From Trichostrongylus colubriformis (lineage: Eukaryota; Nematoda; Chromadorea; Rhabditida; Trichostrongylidae), in NCBI GenBank assembly GCA_963978905.1, contig OZ022259.1, positions 1,240,001 to 1,304,000 of the forward strand: DNA of 64,000 bases, in the 5' to 3' direction. Each line of letters starts with the position of its first letter. Position 1 is the first letter of the stretch. Shown here one piece after another: positions 20,101 through 26,900 of the stretch. A program made the translations under genes and the position numbers. A model generated the notes under the pieces. That model did no database searches. It was not told the origin of the DNA and saw nothing but the letters and a program-made list of their open reading frames with translations.

Positions 20101-21622
20101 TGTCGCGGCGCAAGAACACGCGAGGCGGTGGACAGACACCCTGTCGCCTGAGTGCTAAACCAGTGCAAAGTGTGTAGAGGGTCCATATATGAAAATGCTT
20201 CTAAAGAGTACCAAGTTGAGATAGACCGCGTCGTTACAAGGTCGCAACATCACAGATTTGAGAAATAGCACTGCATAAGAAAGACACACCATTTTCTGTC
20301 TTCATCGGGGCATCCAACGATGGAGAAGCCGTTTCAGATGTAGATTTTTTCTCGTCATCTTCTACTGGAATACCCTGAACCTACACGATTTCCTCCCAAA
20401 AGTTACGTCAAATAGGATTGGTGATAACAAAAAGCGGTAGACAAAGCTTACTCGCATGTTTCGGGCATAAAATGACAATTCCATCTTCCCCGAAAGGAAG
20501 CAACTGGTAGATCAGACCGAAAGACTAGTTAGAAATACTGAGAAGAAAGTGAAGAAAGGACAACAGATGGGAACATGGAGTGGAGCATCCGTACCTGTTT
20601 ACGCTTCTTCGCGTCTTCCGCTTTCTTCGCATCGTATCGAACTCGCTTGCCATTTGCAATCTTGTCCAGATGATATCTGATTGCTGTCCTTCCAACACCA
20701 AACCGCTTAGCTAATTCTCTTAGGGACAGAGTGGGGTTTTCTTCAACACATTTCTTGAGCTCGTCATCATCGATGATGGAGAAAGGTCCTCGTTCATCTT
20801 CCAGAGTTTCGTTACCCCTCCGAAATCGATGATACCAACGGTAGACGGATTCTCTGGAGATTGCACCATCACCAAATGCTCGACTTAGATTCTCAAATGC
20901 CACCGGTACATGGCGATTAAGCTTGAACTCGTAAAGGACACATATACGAATTTGCATATCGAGAAACATGGGGCACGACCGACAAGGCCACTGAAAATAT
21001 CAAGTTTCAACATAACCGTACATATTTTCAGTAATGAGCCAGCGTAGAGGTAATCGAGAGAACATAGACTTATAAGCAACAGACACAAACAATTCAACGA
21101 TTCATCAAAAGGTTCCACCGAAGGTATCTGAGTACCCTACCAACGAGTTCGTGCATACCCCGCAGAATAACAGTAACACTACGTGGTCCAATTCCTACGA
21201 TTAGGCATGTGGCATAGCACGAGAGATCTTATAAAAGGAAGCCTTCGCCTCATATATTAGACGAGCATTTGGACAGTATGGCAACGCTGCCATTTTGAAC
21301 GAAGTACGGTCGAGATGGCGAATAACTGCTGCCAATTATCCAACTATCAGCATTTCCTCCGACAAAGTTGCGCGCTACTTTCTTACAAAACCAGTTAGAT
21401 CCATCAGCTCCTCAATATCCCCCCTCAATATTCCTTGGTCAAGAACATATTCGAAGTACGCTGGTACGATTGTTTTAACCGATGCACTCTCTGGAAAAAT
21501 GAAAAAACAAATATCAAGAGAACCCATGTGAAAGGGAACCCTCTTCATCTCCGAAAGCAAGACTTTTGGGAAGAAGTTTAAAGATCATCTGTAACTTCCT
21601 GAATACTAGATCTTCAAACTGA
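1816..21622 (-). CDS. Multi-HTH gene: tandem Mos1/SETMAR-type HTH domains (partial model)
   Basis: One long minus-strand gene is proposed from chained exons with compatible phases. In transcription order: 21540-21622, 21387-21490, H1 20595-20990, 20452-20503, 20290-20364, 19937-19996, 19085-19210, H2 18162-18502, 17453-17507, 17316-17393, 17169-17243, 14908-14991, H3 14045-14400, 12459-12530, 12292-12373, 11960-11978, H4 11359-11725, 10952-11042, 9013-9090, about 6967-7061, H5 5307-5684, (gap), 3096-3173, 2896-2984, H6 1816-2193. Each H exon encodes the mariner-type bipartite HTH, known to bind transposon ends in Mos1. There is no DDD/DDE catalytic domain in the chain, so this is not an active transposase. 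Linkers are acidic, low-complexity and lysine-containing. Likely nuclear and DNA-binding (inference). The 5' end is not found above 21622 and H6 ends in a donor, so the gene may continue beyond base 1. Separate genes or alternatively spliced modules remain possible. Confidence 0.6.
2896..2984 (-). CDS. Linker exon before H6
   Basis: An ATTTCAG acceptor is followed by 2+87 bases, entering in phase 1 and leaving in phase 0 at CAC|GTGTCATA, which fits H6. It encodes a polar segment ending SLADDTKEH. A homologous sequence ending VKDDTKEH lies at about 6967-7061 before H5, which supports it as coding. Confidence 0.5.
3096..3173 (-). CDS. Linker exon (GGTG...MPAIKED) before H6
   Basis: 78 bases, phase 1 to 1, acceptor GTTCAG|GA and donor G|GTTCG. 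It reads GGTGIIIVMPAIKEDFSKEE, then SRDRV. The exon at 9013-9090 has exactly the same length, phases and pattern (GGTGIRVVMPVVKQELAEEE). IKED and VKQE resemble psi-K-x-E/D SUMO acceptor sites (inference). It joins in frame to 2896-2984. Confidence 0.55.
3479..3726. repeat. MITE family U (CGTCAGAC ends) with nested MITE
   Basis: The left end CCGTCAGACATCGCGATTTT is mirrored by CGAGTCTGACGG on the right. The interior is rich in GCGATTTTGCG and its complement. A second MITE with GTATGAACGCGGCC ends (family C) occupies about 3527-3665. Another copy of family U is at 52661-52845 and a fragment at about 36330-36410. Confidence 0.6.
4327..4556. repeat. MITE family V, 230 bp, about 53-bp perfect terminal inverted repeats
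   Basis: GGGTGTATATCACTAGGACA at the left is exactly mirrored at the right, continuing through the CCGTCGCGTGGCCGTGTT block. The centre holds a second imperfect inverted repeat (GCGAGCTATGCGCGCC). A TIR-only miniature is at 41609-41687; decayed copies lie at about 40780-41110 and 57640-57745. Confidence 0.8.
5307..5684 (-). CDS. HTH exon H5 of multi-HTH gene
   Basis: 126 codons, phase 0 to 0, acceptor CCTTTCAG and donor GAG|GTGAGTATG. It encodes a full bipartite HTH: EHLRICMLYEFKLGRSA, AYGEGVVARSTVTRWFSKFR, an acidic DDDELEE run, then LSELFGVGESTVYNHLRKI, with a basic tail. Near-identical in layout to H6 and the same length. Upstream splicing is uncertain because its expected partner linker at 6967-7061 seems to lack a GT donor. 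Local introns are repeat-rich. Confidence 0.72.
6210..6433. repeat. MITE family S (GGGTCAA(A/G)TAAAGTCGGGGGG ends), copy 1
   Basis: GGGTCAAGTAAAGTCGGGGG at the left pairs with CCCCCGACTTTATTTGACCC at the right. The internal AAGCTTCTTTCCCTTCCTAG and its mirror form a longer foldback. Copies at 32610-32837 and 33174-33415 show 8-bp target duplications; none is obvious here. Confidence 0.75.
6967..7061 (-). CDS. Candidate linker exon before H5 (donor apparently lost)
   Basis: Homologous to the linker exon 2896-2984: acceptor GATTCCAG, entry in phase 1, reading through to VKDDTKEH. At the position where copy 1 has CAC|GTGTCA, this copy has CAC|ATGCAC, so the canonical donor is missing. It may be skipped, use another site or be decaying. 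Confidence 0.3.
7373..7530. repeat. MITE family C (Harbinger-like), partial copy
   Basis: TTAGGCCGCTTTCATACTTT and, at the right, GCAAAGTATAGACTTGGCC form imperfect inverted ends. Relatives are at about 3527-3665, 13475-13620, 15502-15677, 41330-41398, around 42000-42040 and near 51400-51436. The TTA target site seen at 15502-15677 points to a PIF/Harbinger-type origin. Confidence 0.5.
7688..7922. repeat. Inverted pair of Penelope-type terminal repeats
   Basis: Two arms of about 100 bp (7688-7790 and 7828-7922) are nearly perfect inverted copies around a short spacer. Each contains CGAAACGTTGGCCGAATA, a motif seen widely in the terminal repeats of Penelope-like retroelements, next to GGCCTTTGAAAACGACGAAA. 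The latter resembles a decayed hammerhead ribozyme core. Assignment rests on motif memory, not a search. Confidence 0.45.
8147..8832. mobile_element. Mariner-derived foldback element 1
   Basis: About 686 bp, made of two inverted arms of roughly 300 bp each. Terminal AGTCTAAAAAGTCTTTTCGT is mirrored by ACGAAAGAACTTTTTAGACT. Each arm reads from its inner part TATAGCCCTGATCTTGCTCC, i.e. the YSPDLAPSDYH motif before the third catalytic Asp of mariner transposases. Each arm is thus a mariner 3' end, and the element is a head-to-head dimer of 3' ends, not an intact transposon. A sister copy is at 15119-15950. Confidence 0.7.
9013..9090 (-). CDS. Linker exon (GGTG...MPVVKQE) after H4
   Basis: 78 bases, phase 1 to 1, acceptor GTTTAG|GA, donor ACAG|GTTCG. 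It encodes GGTGIRVVMPVVKQELAEEE and then PCDRV, matching exon 3096-3173 in length, phase and pattern. It follows 10952-11042 in frame. Confidence 0.55.
9369..10690. repeat. 1.3-kb palindrome with internal repeat units
   Basis: The ends TTAGGTTGGGGGATAAGTTC and its imperfect mirror near 10670-10687 bracket two arms of about 650 bp centred near 10045. Matching landmarks include CACTCTCGACACTTCGCTTT (left) with AAGCGAAGTGTCGAGAGTG (right). Within each arm, blocks built around GATAGAGCTTTTTTGCTCTA recur about every 150-175 bp. The TTAGGTTGG end resembles mariner-type termini, but no transposase is seen. Confidence 0.7.
10952..11042 (-). CDS. Linker exon after H4
   Basis: 91 bases, acceptor TATTTCAG|CCC and strong donor AAAG|GTGAGTG, phase 0 to 1. 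It encodes a Ser-rich segment (PVRCLTPRSYSS ... ASSSFK). The phase fits H4 upstream and the GGTG linker downstream. Confidence 0.5.
11359..11725 (-). CDS. HTH exon H4 of multi-HTH gene
   Basis: Acceptor ATTTTAG|A (entry phase 2), donor AAG|GTGAGCTG (phase 0). It encodes EEHVRICVLYEFKLGRST, AFGQGRVSVYWVRRWYRRFR and QGDEDL, then the second HTH LAQKFGVRRDQINRYLKLM and GERL. The CAG acceptor at 11740 would also keep the frame and add a few residues. It joins in frame to the tiny exon 11960-11978. Confidence 0.72.
11960..11978 (-). CDS. Candidate 19-nt microexon before H4
   Basis: Between TCTACAG and the strong donor GTAAGTACT. At 19 nt it converts the phase-1 end of exon 12292-12373 into the phase-2 entry of H4 and encodes about six residues (TVSRFL). 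Supported only by splice signals and phase. Confidence 0.35.
12292..12530 (-). CDS. Two duplicated linker exons after H3
   Basis: Exon 12459-12530 (24 codons, phase 0 to 0) begins AISAEKLLGV and has an acidic HEEELHGLPT end. Exon 12292-12373 (phase 0 to 1) begins PVSAEKLLLI and continues with NEQKEPP. The shared SAEKLL start, acceptors and phase indicate exon duplication. They fit H3 upstream. Confidence 0.5.
13475..13620. repeat. MITE family C copy
   Basis: CCGCCTTCATGCTCTGCGGT at the left and CCGCAAAGTATGAAGGCCG at the right form inverted ends typical of this family. The interior is GC-rich and non-coding. Confidence 0.5.
14045..14400 (-). CDS. HTH exon H3 of multi-HTH gene
   Basis: Entry in phase 1 after AATTTCAG; exit in phase 0 at AAG|GTTGGC, a weak donor. 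It encodes DEKVRICLLYEFRLGSLA, FGVGAISLFSVTHYYGKFR and RGDTNLE, then CREIAQVFGVNGTTISRLL. It splices cleanly from exon 14908-14991 (...LPTE|DMPTIDEK), so the early methionine is internal and not a start. Confidence 0.72.
14908..14991 (-). CDS. Linker exon before H3
   Basis: 84 bases, phase 1 to 1, acceptor TCATTTAG|TG and donor GAAG|GTTCAG. It encodes VKPPPMDEASDV, then an acidic stretch with KEVKAETVELPTE. VKAE resembles a SUMO acceptor site. It continues in frame from exon 17169-17243 and into H3. Confidence 0.55.
15119..15950. mobile_element. Mariner-derived foldback element 2
   Basis: Ends TTGGGTTGTCGGAAAAGTTC and the mirrored GACTTT-type end at CCCGACAACCTAAT, with arms homologous to those at 8147-8832. 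The right arm preserves TATAGCCCTGATCTTGCTCC (YSPDLAPSDYH frame). A family C MITE interrupts it at 15502-15677. It is inserted at a TA inside the Penelope-type repeat. Confidence 0.65.
15502..15677. mobile_element. MITE family C with TTA target duplication (Harbinger-like)
   Basis: GGTCGCGTTCATACTCAGCG at the left, mirrored by GTATGAACGCGGCC at the right. The flanks read CCACCTTA...TTATAGCCC. The sister foldback at 8147-8832 has the uninterrupted CCACCTTATAGCCC, so the 3-bp duplication is TTA. A 3-bp TTA site is typical of PIF/Harbinger elements. Confidence 0.65.
15951..16064. ncRNA. Two hammerhead-like cores (decayed), inverted
   Basis: On the minus strand, 15951-15984 has CTGACGA, a stem-loop of AGGT...GCACC type, then GAAA. 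On the plus strand, 16028-16064 has CTGACGG, GGTGC-TAG-GCACC and CAGA in place of GAAA. The first keeps a full CUGANGA/GAAA core, the second is degraded. Association with Penelope-type repeats supports the reading; stem I is weak. Confidence 0.3.
17169..17507 (-). CDS. Three linker exons after H2
   Basis: 17453-17507 (phase 0 to 1, begins ELGLTRASEPP), 17316-17393 (1 to 1, ENGTVRLIPSASSSSAEND) and 17169-17243 (1 to 1, DDVMVKDVIKVDQSEVGK). All have good acceptors (CAG, TTTTTCAG, ATTCTTAG) and donors (GTAAGG, GTCAGA, GTAGGT). The ENGTVRLIP segment parallels EDGIVILCP after H1 and GGTGI..VMP after H4. They join in frame to 14908-14991. Confidence 0.55.
18162..18502 (-). CDS. HTH exon H2 of multi-HTH gene
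   Basis: Acceptor CATTTTAG|GT (phase 1 entry), donor GAG|GTCGGT (phase 0 exit). It encodes DRQVRVCILYEFKLGNVA, RAFGEGTVSNAVVHRWFARF and QEGDEDLDSE, then LLSKQYGVPPGTLYTHLDRM and GERL. It is the most divergent second HTH of the six. It probably follows exon 19085-19210 (A|GT giving Ser). Confidence 0.7.
19085..19210 (-). CDS. Linker exon before H2
   Basis: Acceptor AATGAAAACAG|TT, entry phase 1; proposed donor A|GTAGTAG gives phase 1 exit into H2. It encodes a polar helix-prone stretch including DVRQLEQVANNLTKSQEKQS. Its 3' boundary is the least certain; GTTCAG a few bases earlier is the alternative. Confidence 0.4.
19700..19905. repeat. Repeat family Y, copy 1
   Basis: GTCTGTCTGTCCGTCCC, GAAAAACAACCTGTAAAGAT and GTACACATGGACCAAGTTAA followed by GCCCGCCCACGGC-type sequence. 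A second copy at about 61495-61690 shares all these blocks in order. Non-coding. Confidence 0.55.
19937..20503 (-). CDS. Three linker exons after H1
   Basis: 20452-20503 (phase 0 to 1, LLPFGEDGIVILCPKHA), 20290-20364 (1 to 1, IEDDEKKSTSETASPSLDAP) and 19937-19996 (1 to 1, AMQISESQKEMDQEISRLSQ). Acceptors are TACCAG, ATTCCAG and CCCACAG; donors GTAAGC, GTGTGT and GTAAAA. The content is acidic and Ser/Thr-rich, likely disordered. Confidence 0.55.
20595..20990 (-). CDS. HTH exon H1 of multi-HTH gene
   Basis: 132 codons, phase 0 to 0, acceptor ATTTTCAG and donor CAG|GTACGG. It encodes DMQIRICVLYEFKLNRHV, LSRAFGDGAISRESVYRWYH and RFRRGNETLED, an acidic DDDELKK stretch, the second HTH LAKRFGVGRTAIRYHLDKI and a long basic tail (KKAEDAKKRKQ). 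The layout follows the Mos1 transposase N-terminus (two HTHs joined by an acidic linker). An upstream exon (21387-21490) fits in phase, though a trans-spliced start here is possible. Confidence 0.75.
21387..21622 (-). CDS. Two exons upstream of H1, unknown domain
   Basis: 21540-21622 (QFEDLVFRKLQMIFKLLPKS, then LAFGDEE; weak GTTCCC donor) and 21387-21490 (VKTIVPAYFEYVLDQGILRG, then DIEELMDLTGF; donor GTAAGAAAG). They join in frame as ...DEEESASVKT. The sequence is helical and non-repetitive, unlike the linkers. No family is recognised. The first exon enters in phase 2, so further upstream exons are expected but not found. Confidence 0.45.
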
Positions 21623-21828
21623 CTGAAAGGTATCAGTTTGAGAAGAGCAACGTAAAAACTTACGATCTTCCATTAGCATATGCGCTCGCCTACCACAAGA
21701 AGTTTGTGTATTTGCTCACTAGAGGTTGGTAGCTTAGGGACTATGCAAGATCGATGTGCAAAGGAATAGCTGATTAGAATCTTCAAACTTTAGAGCAAGA
21801 ATCTAAAATCCTATGATTACTAAAAAAA

Positions 21829-22039
21829 AGGTGCTATCGCAATGAAGGGCGGGGCATCTTTGAAAAATTACACATCTAAGCATCTTGGAGGAATCTTTGA
21901 GGGGTCAATCTGTGTACTCAGGCGTATATTTTTGCCTAAGCTTGAATGGAAGAAAGGAAGTGCTGGTTCTTTCCTCTTCTAGGATTTTCGTAAAAATAAT
22001 CTCCACAATGGGATATCCCCTCATTGCGATAGCATCCTA
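21829..22039. repeat. MITE family W, copy 1
   Basis: GGTGCTATCGCAATGA at the left is mirrored by TCATTGCGATAGCATCC at the right. The interior has ACACATCTAAGCATCTT and TATATTTTTGCCTAAGC. A second copy is at about 49791-49988. Confidence 0.65.
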
Positions 22040-23999
22040 AAAAATATCAAGTGGCTGATTAGGTCAAAATAGACATGCACAAACATTGGCAACAGTGTTC
22101 GGCGGCTACGATGCGGTCACGCCTGTGCATAACTGGCCATAACCGAAGACTTCTAAAACCAATGAGGAGGTATAGACTTTCATGGAAACCTGGGCTACCA
22201 TATTTTGAAAGCAAACGTGAACATCAGTCGACATCTGCAAAGGGCAATCATGGTCGGCCGACCAAGCGACGTCCTTGCTGCGCTCAATCCACTCACGCGA
22301 GCGGTCGCGCAGCGCCAACAGCTTCGTACTGCTGCCAAACGGGTGTGATTCGCATATAAGGCAAAAAAGCTGACGAACTACAGAGGTTACGAGCATTCAT
22401 TCATCAGGCACCTCACATCTGCGCTGGTCAACAAGTGATTGTGATGTTGGCGTTGTATGTACATCATCCAAGCCTAGAAGGAGAAGTTTTGTGCACTTTG
22501 ACAAAATATCGCTTCTTGCAGTTGGAAGCTTTGGAAGTTTGCCTATATTGCGTTGTTGTTGCTGTTTCAACAGATAAAGCTGCAAATGACTCGCACCCGC
22601 CGTGCAGCCCGCCGCGGGCGGCCACGCGATTTTTCGTCACAAGTACACACACCCAGAATCTTCGGTTTTAACCTGTCTCCTATGGGTAGCGCTGAAGGGC
22701 GTAGAGATAAGCGTCACCGTGAAAGAAAGAAAGTTCTATTGTGACCAGCAACAATCTTAATGACTGATAAGAAGTTTTACTAATTTTCACAGGGCTTTCG
22801 GCCCGGTTGAGTTTTCAGATAACTACGGCGTTACCGAGGGTTGCCAAAAAGTCAACGTGAATAAAATATTTATCAAGAAGTACGTACACATAACAAGATC
22901 TAGAGAATAATTAATTATTAGGAACCCATATAAAGTGCATTCACAATTCATGAGAAGCAGTGATTCTGCTCACGAATACGGCATGAGTTAGACTTCGCCC
23001 CACTGACAGAAATAACCATAGAATGTGACATCTGCGGATCACCAAATCAACAAGGTCTGAGACTAGAACAGCAGCAGGGAAAACGAATTGAAGCAGTACT
23101 CATGATTGCAACCACGTCCAAAAAGAAAGTGCATCGAAACAAAGCTGCTCTAAAGCCCTGAAAGAAGCTCACTCACCCAGAATCTGTGGTCAAGAGAAAG
23201 CATTCATTCCTGTGTGCCAGCACTGGTACACGAAGGAAGTCGAAATGCTTCTTACAAGTGCATCTCTAGAACCTCCGCAAATCAAACACCGAGCACACAG
23301 CAATTGTTCTAGTGACCCCTACAAAGCATACCATGCACGACATGACGAGTATCTGTCGCAGAAGATGCGTCGAATGATCGGCGTTAGGGTGGCAGCAACG
23401 GCCCATGGCCCCATTGGCAAATTAGCTGCAAGGGGCCGCGCCAAACGACATACACCCGAGAAAGCCACAGCACTGTCGCTTCAGGGGTTACGGTCGTTAC
23501 GGTGACCCCTTGCAGCAAACTTGCCAAAGGGCGCCCATGTCAGCTGCCACCAACGCTGACCATCCGACGCATCTGAACGACTCGTCCACTTCACCGAATT
23601 TTCGTCCGTCGATCAAGCCATAAGCGGACGACCTTCTGCGGGACTGTTTCTATTTAACTGGTGAACCAAACGTGGATTTGGCTTTCTCCCCGTTTCGGCT
23701 TTTTCGTTCCTTCTACATTTTCTACAATAAGGAACTGCTTGTTCACTCCGGGGTAGTTGTATTACAATCATTTTGGAGTTATGATACATGCTACTTCTCA
23801 GTATTTTGCAGTGTTCGTTCAACGAGGTTCTTTATGTGGCAATTGTCACTTATGGAAATTTGGGGTTCGATTATGTGGACGATTCGGAAGATGGTGGATT
23901 TAGGGCTGCAAATGGGCGGATCAGCTGCAAAAAGCCGCGTCTAACGACCCTCCCTCTAGTGCTACACCAGAGAGGAGCGATCAGCAACAAGTCTGGCCT
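22040..23999. other. Intergenic stretch between multi-HTH exons and VPS53
   Basis: No gene is supported. It contains a GC-rich motif CGCCGCGGGCGGCCACGCGA near 22610 that has a relative near 40740, and a foldback at 23344-23586. Missing 5' exons of the multi-HTH gene may lie here. Confidence 0.4.
23344..23586. repeat. Inverted repeat, arms about 90 bp
   Basis: GACGAGTATCTGTCGCAGAA on the left is mirrored by the CATCTGAACGACTCGTC end on the right. Inner parts CCATTGGCAAATTAGCTGCA and TGCAGCAAACTTGCCAAAGG also pair. Likely a MITE; no other copy noted. Confidence 0.6.
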
Positions 24000-26900
24000 T
24001 CAAAAATTCCTCTTCACGAGCTTTTCGAGCCTTTTCATGCTGGTCGTTTCCGCCAGACCATCAGCTGCCATAGATACCACTGCATTCAAAGCTTGCGTTG
24101 CCGATAATGCATTGCCCATTCCAACGGGAACCATGGGAGTGGCATCAGCTGCAGCTCCAAACTTTTGCCTAAAAACCAGCATGCGGGGAATTTGCGAATG
24201 GACTGAAATGAAACAGAAAACAAGACGAACATATTAGGTTGGAACATAATTTCTGTCCCACAATGACAAAAAATTTCAAAATTATTTTTCTTTATTTGTG
24301 ACTTCAGTCTACGTACCATTATAATCAACCATATATTGCCAGCGAGTAGGGAGATAGTAGATGCCTTGCTTATAGAAGTCTGGGGATTTCTGATCTTTTT
24401 TCTGATTTTGATTTCTTTCTGATTTCTGAAAGTCTGGAGGCCGAGTTCGAGATCATGGTCATCTTTGAACTGCCGTCTGTCGAGGAAGTGGGTCAGAGAT
24501 GGGAATAGGTGGTATTAGTTGGGGCCATGTCCGGAGAATACGGTGGGTGGGGAGCTTCGTCCAACCAAGGTCCTGGATCTTTTGACACGTCAACTTTGCC
24601 ACATGTGGGCGAGCGTTGTCGTGAAGGAAGAAGACTCGGTCCATTTTTCCGGTAAGTTCTGCAGCTACAGTGCCCAGTTGCCTGCAGTAGAGATCGGCAA
24701 GGACTGTCGTGTTGGATGACAATTTTTTGCCGTTTTTTTAAAAAAAAATCTTTTTGAATTTTTTCTCTTTGCAATTTTTTGAATTTTTTTCTTTTTCAAA
24801 TTGAGTCGATCGAGTCATCGGGTTGCCGCCATATAAGAGACAGTACCTGGGCTCATCGACTGGTTGATTCGGTTAGTGGCCTTGCATGCAGAGGGGCTGG
24901 GGCGGTGTTCGTGAATTTCGCACCTTTTGCGAAATCGTCGTAGATTCTCTGCTAGTTGAAGCCATAGAGAATATGAATGTAATCAGTAGTCCTCTTCACT
25001 CGTTTTGTATTCTTCCCACTACCAAATATTCCAGAGCCTTCCACAGTTTTTCTCAAGAAAAATAAAAAGTGTGACAGAAATTATGTTCCAACCTAATAAT
25101 CAAGTGCTCACCTATAGGCTTGCAAAATTGCAGCCTGCTCCACTTTCTTTACACCGCGCATGTCCAGAACCTAAAAACCCTCTTTTGAACAGCTCTGATA
25201 GTTGCACCTCTATACAGTGTAATAAGAGAGAGATAAACAAAAATACAAATTTTAGTTAGGGGTGAAAAATTGAAAGACCGAGGAGCAGGTAGTACCTTCT
25301 GCAACTCCGACGTGTTAGAGTCAGGTAACAAGGTTGAATAGTGCTCCACATAATCCTCAGGCGTATCCATATTTGACATCACTACCTCAAGCGAAATGCT
25401 TTGTAATTTCCAATTACGAAGGGAATACAGAAGCAAGGAATGGCTTTGCATTCACCTTCAAAATCATTTCTGCCTTATTTAACGCCGCGCTCACAGCTCC
25501 AACGTATGCTGTTGGTGGCTTTGCAGCCACTGCACTGTCGATCGATGGCATTTGAAGGAGGAACGACTTCAGCGAGTGAGTGTCAAGAAGTAACTGTTCG
25601 GCACCTGAATTTGTAGGCATAGGATTTTTCAATTTGCATTGCTCACTGATTGTAACAGCACTCTCTCATACTGTTCTCGAGCAGTAAAATTGGCATGGCT
25701 CGAATCTGGTTCAACTCCTCCAGCAAAATCAATTCTTTCCACATCACATTCCGAAGGAACTTCTACATTGCTTATCCTACTATATGTAATCCGCTAAGTA
25801 TGTCTGTCTGTGTATATGTACGTGCGTCTGTTTGTCACGAAATCCATATGTCGCGGCGCAGCGAAGCTGACACACTGAGGTTTACAAGTGATATAGGAGT
25901 TGGCAAGAGAACACCAGCGGACCGAAAGTGATAGCAGCTGAGAGCCTCAAAAGGTGAATTTCACCAAAGTCGTTCGGCCTTTCACGTTGATCCTAAAGCG
26001 GCGACACTCACAGGTGTTTGGCGGGTGGGACAGAGACATTAATGTTGGGTGAACCAAGTTGATAACGTTTGATAAGATTTGATGAGAGCAAAGGGCAAAT
26101 ATCGCCAAACTCGTTTCGCTTCATGTGTTGACCTTATGGGCATTGCACTCACAGGCGTTTTGCGGGGTCTGGTGGGGACATTAATGGTGGGTGATCTAAA
26201 TGATAACGTTTGATGAGACTTGATAAGGAGAGTTAGTAGGCAAATGTGTTCGTTTCGCTTTTCCAGACTGGCAGCGGAATGTTAACATTCACAGGTATTT
26301 GATGGAGGACCGTGATGGAGGCTTACCGAAACTAATAACGGCTTACAGAGGTTGATAAGAGCCGGAAATGGATGGAATAAAATCCGGTCCACCGCTTAAA
26401 CTACTATAAGACCTCTTAGTATTGTGCTGTCGCGAAGCCTCATGAATATCTGAATGTGTGAAAATATGAGACTCCAAAATGTTTATTTCAAAAAACTCAA
26501 AAGACTGTAAAAGTCCCAAAAGTTTTCCAAAACAAGTTGCAATATTTCGGTGCGTAGCACCTTCCTCAGGCCTAAAAAGTGGCAGTAGTATTATTGAGTA
26601 ATATACAAGGTATATTGCAAACTCACGTTGTGCTGTCTCCAAAACTGCGTCAACCTACCCTGCCAAGGACCTAGTGCGGCGGAAAATTGCTAACCCACCC
26701 GATGGCACCCTTAAATAGCGGGAACGCCTCCATGACTGTGGTGAAATTTGATAGAAGAAGGATCATGCAGTATCCAGAAATGGTATACTGTGATCAAGTA
26801 ATGATATGCAAAAGGTCATGTAGTTCATCCCTGCTATTTATTTCTGGTGATAGTCGCTTTATTTCAAGGGCTTCTAGAATTTTTCTTTCTACGGTACTTT

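Noticed and set aside
5151..21000. HTH ORFs as active mariner transposases
   Set aside because: No catalytic D motifs or terminal inverted repeats accompany them, each ends at a splice donor, and linkers join them in phase.
22100..22400. ORFs at 22.1-22.4 kb on both strands
   Set aside because: No recognisable product, and no acceptor or donor linking them to the HTH gene or VPS53.
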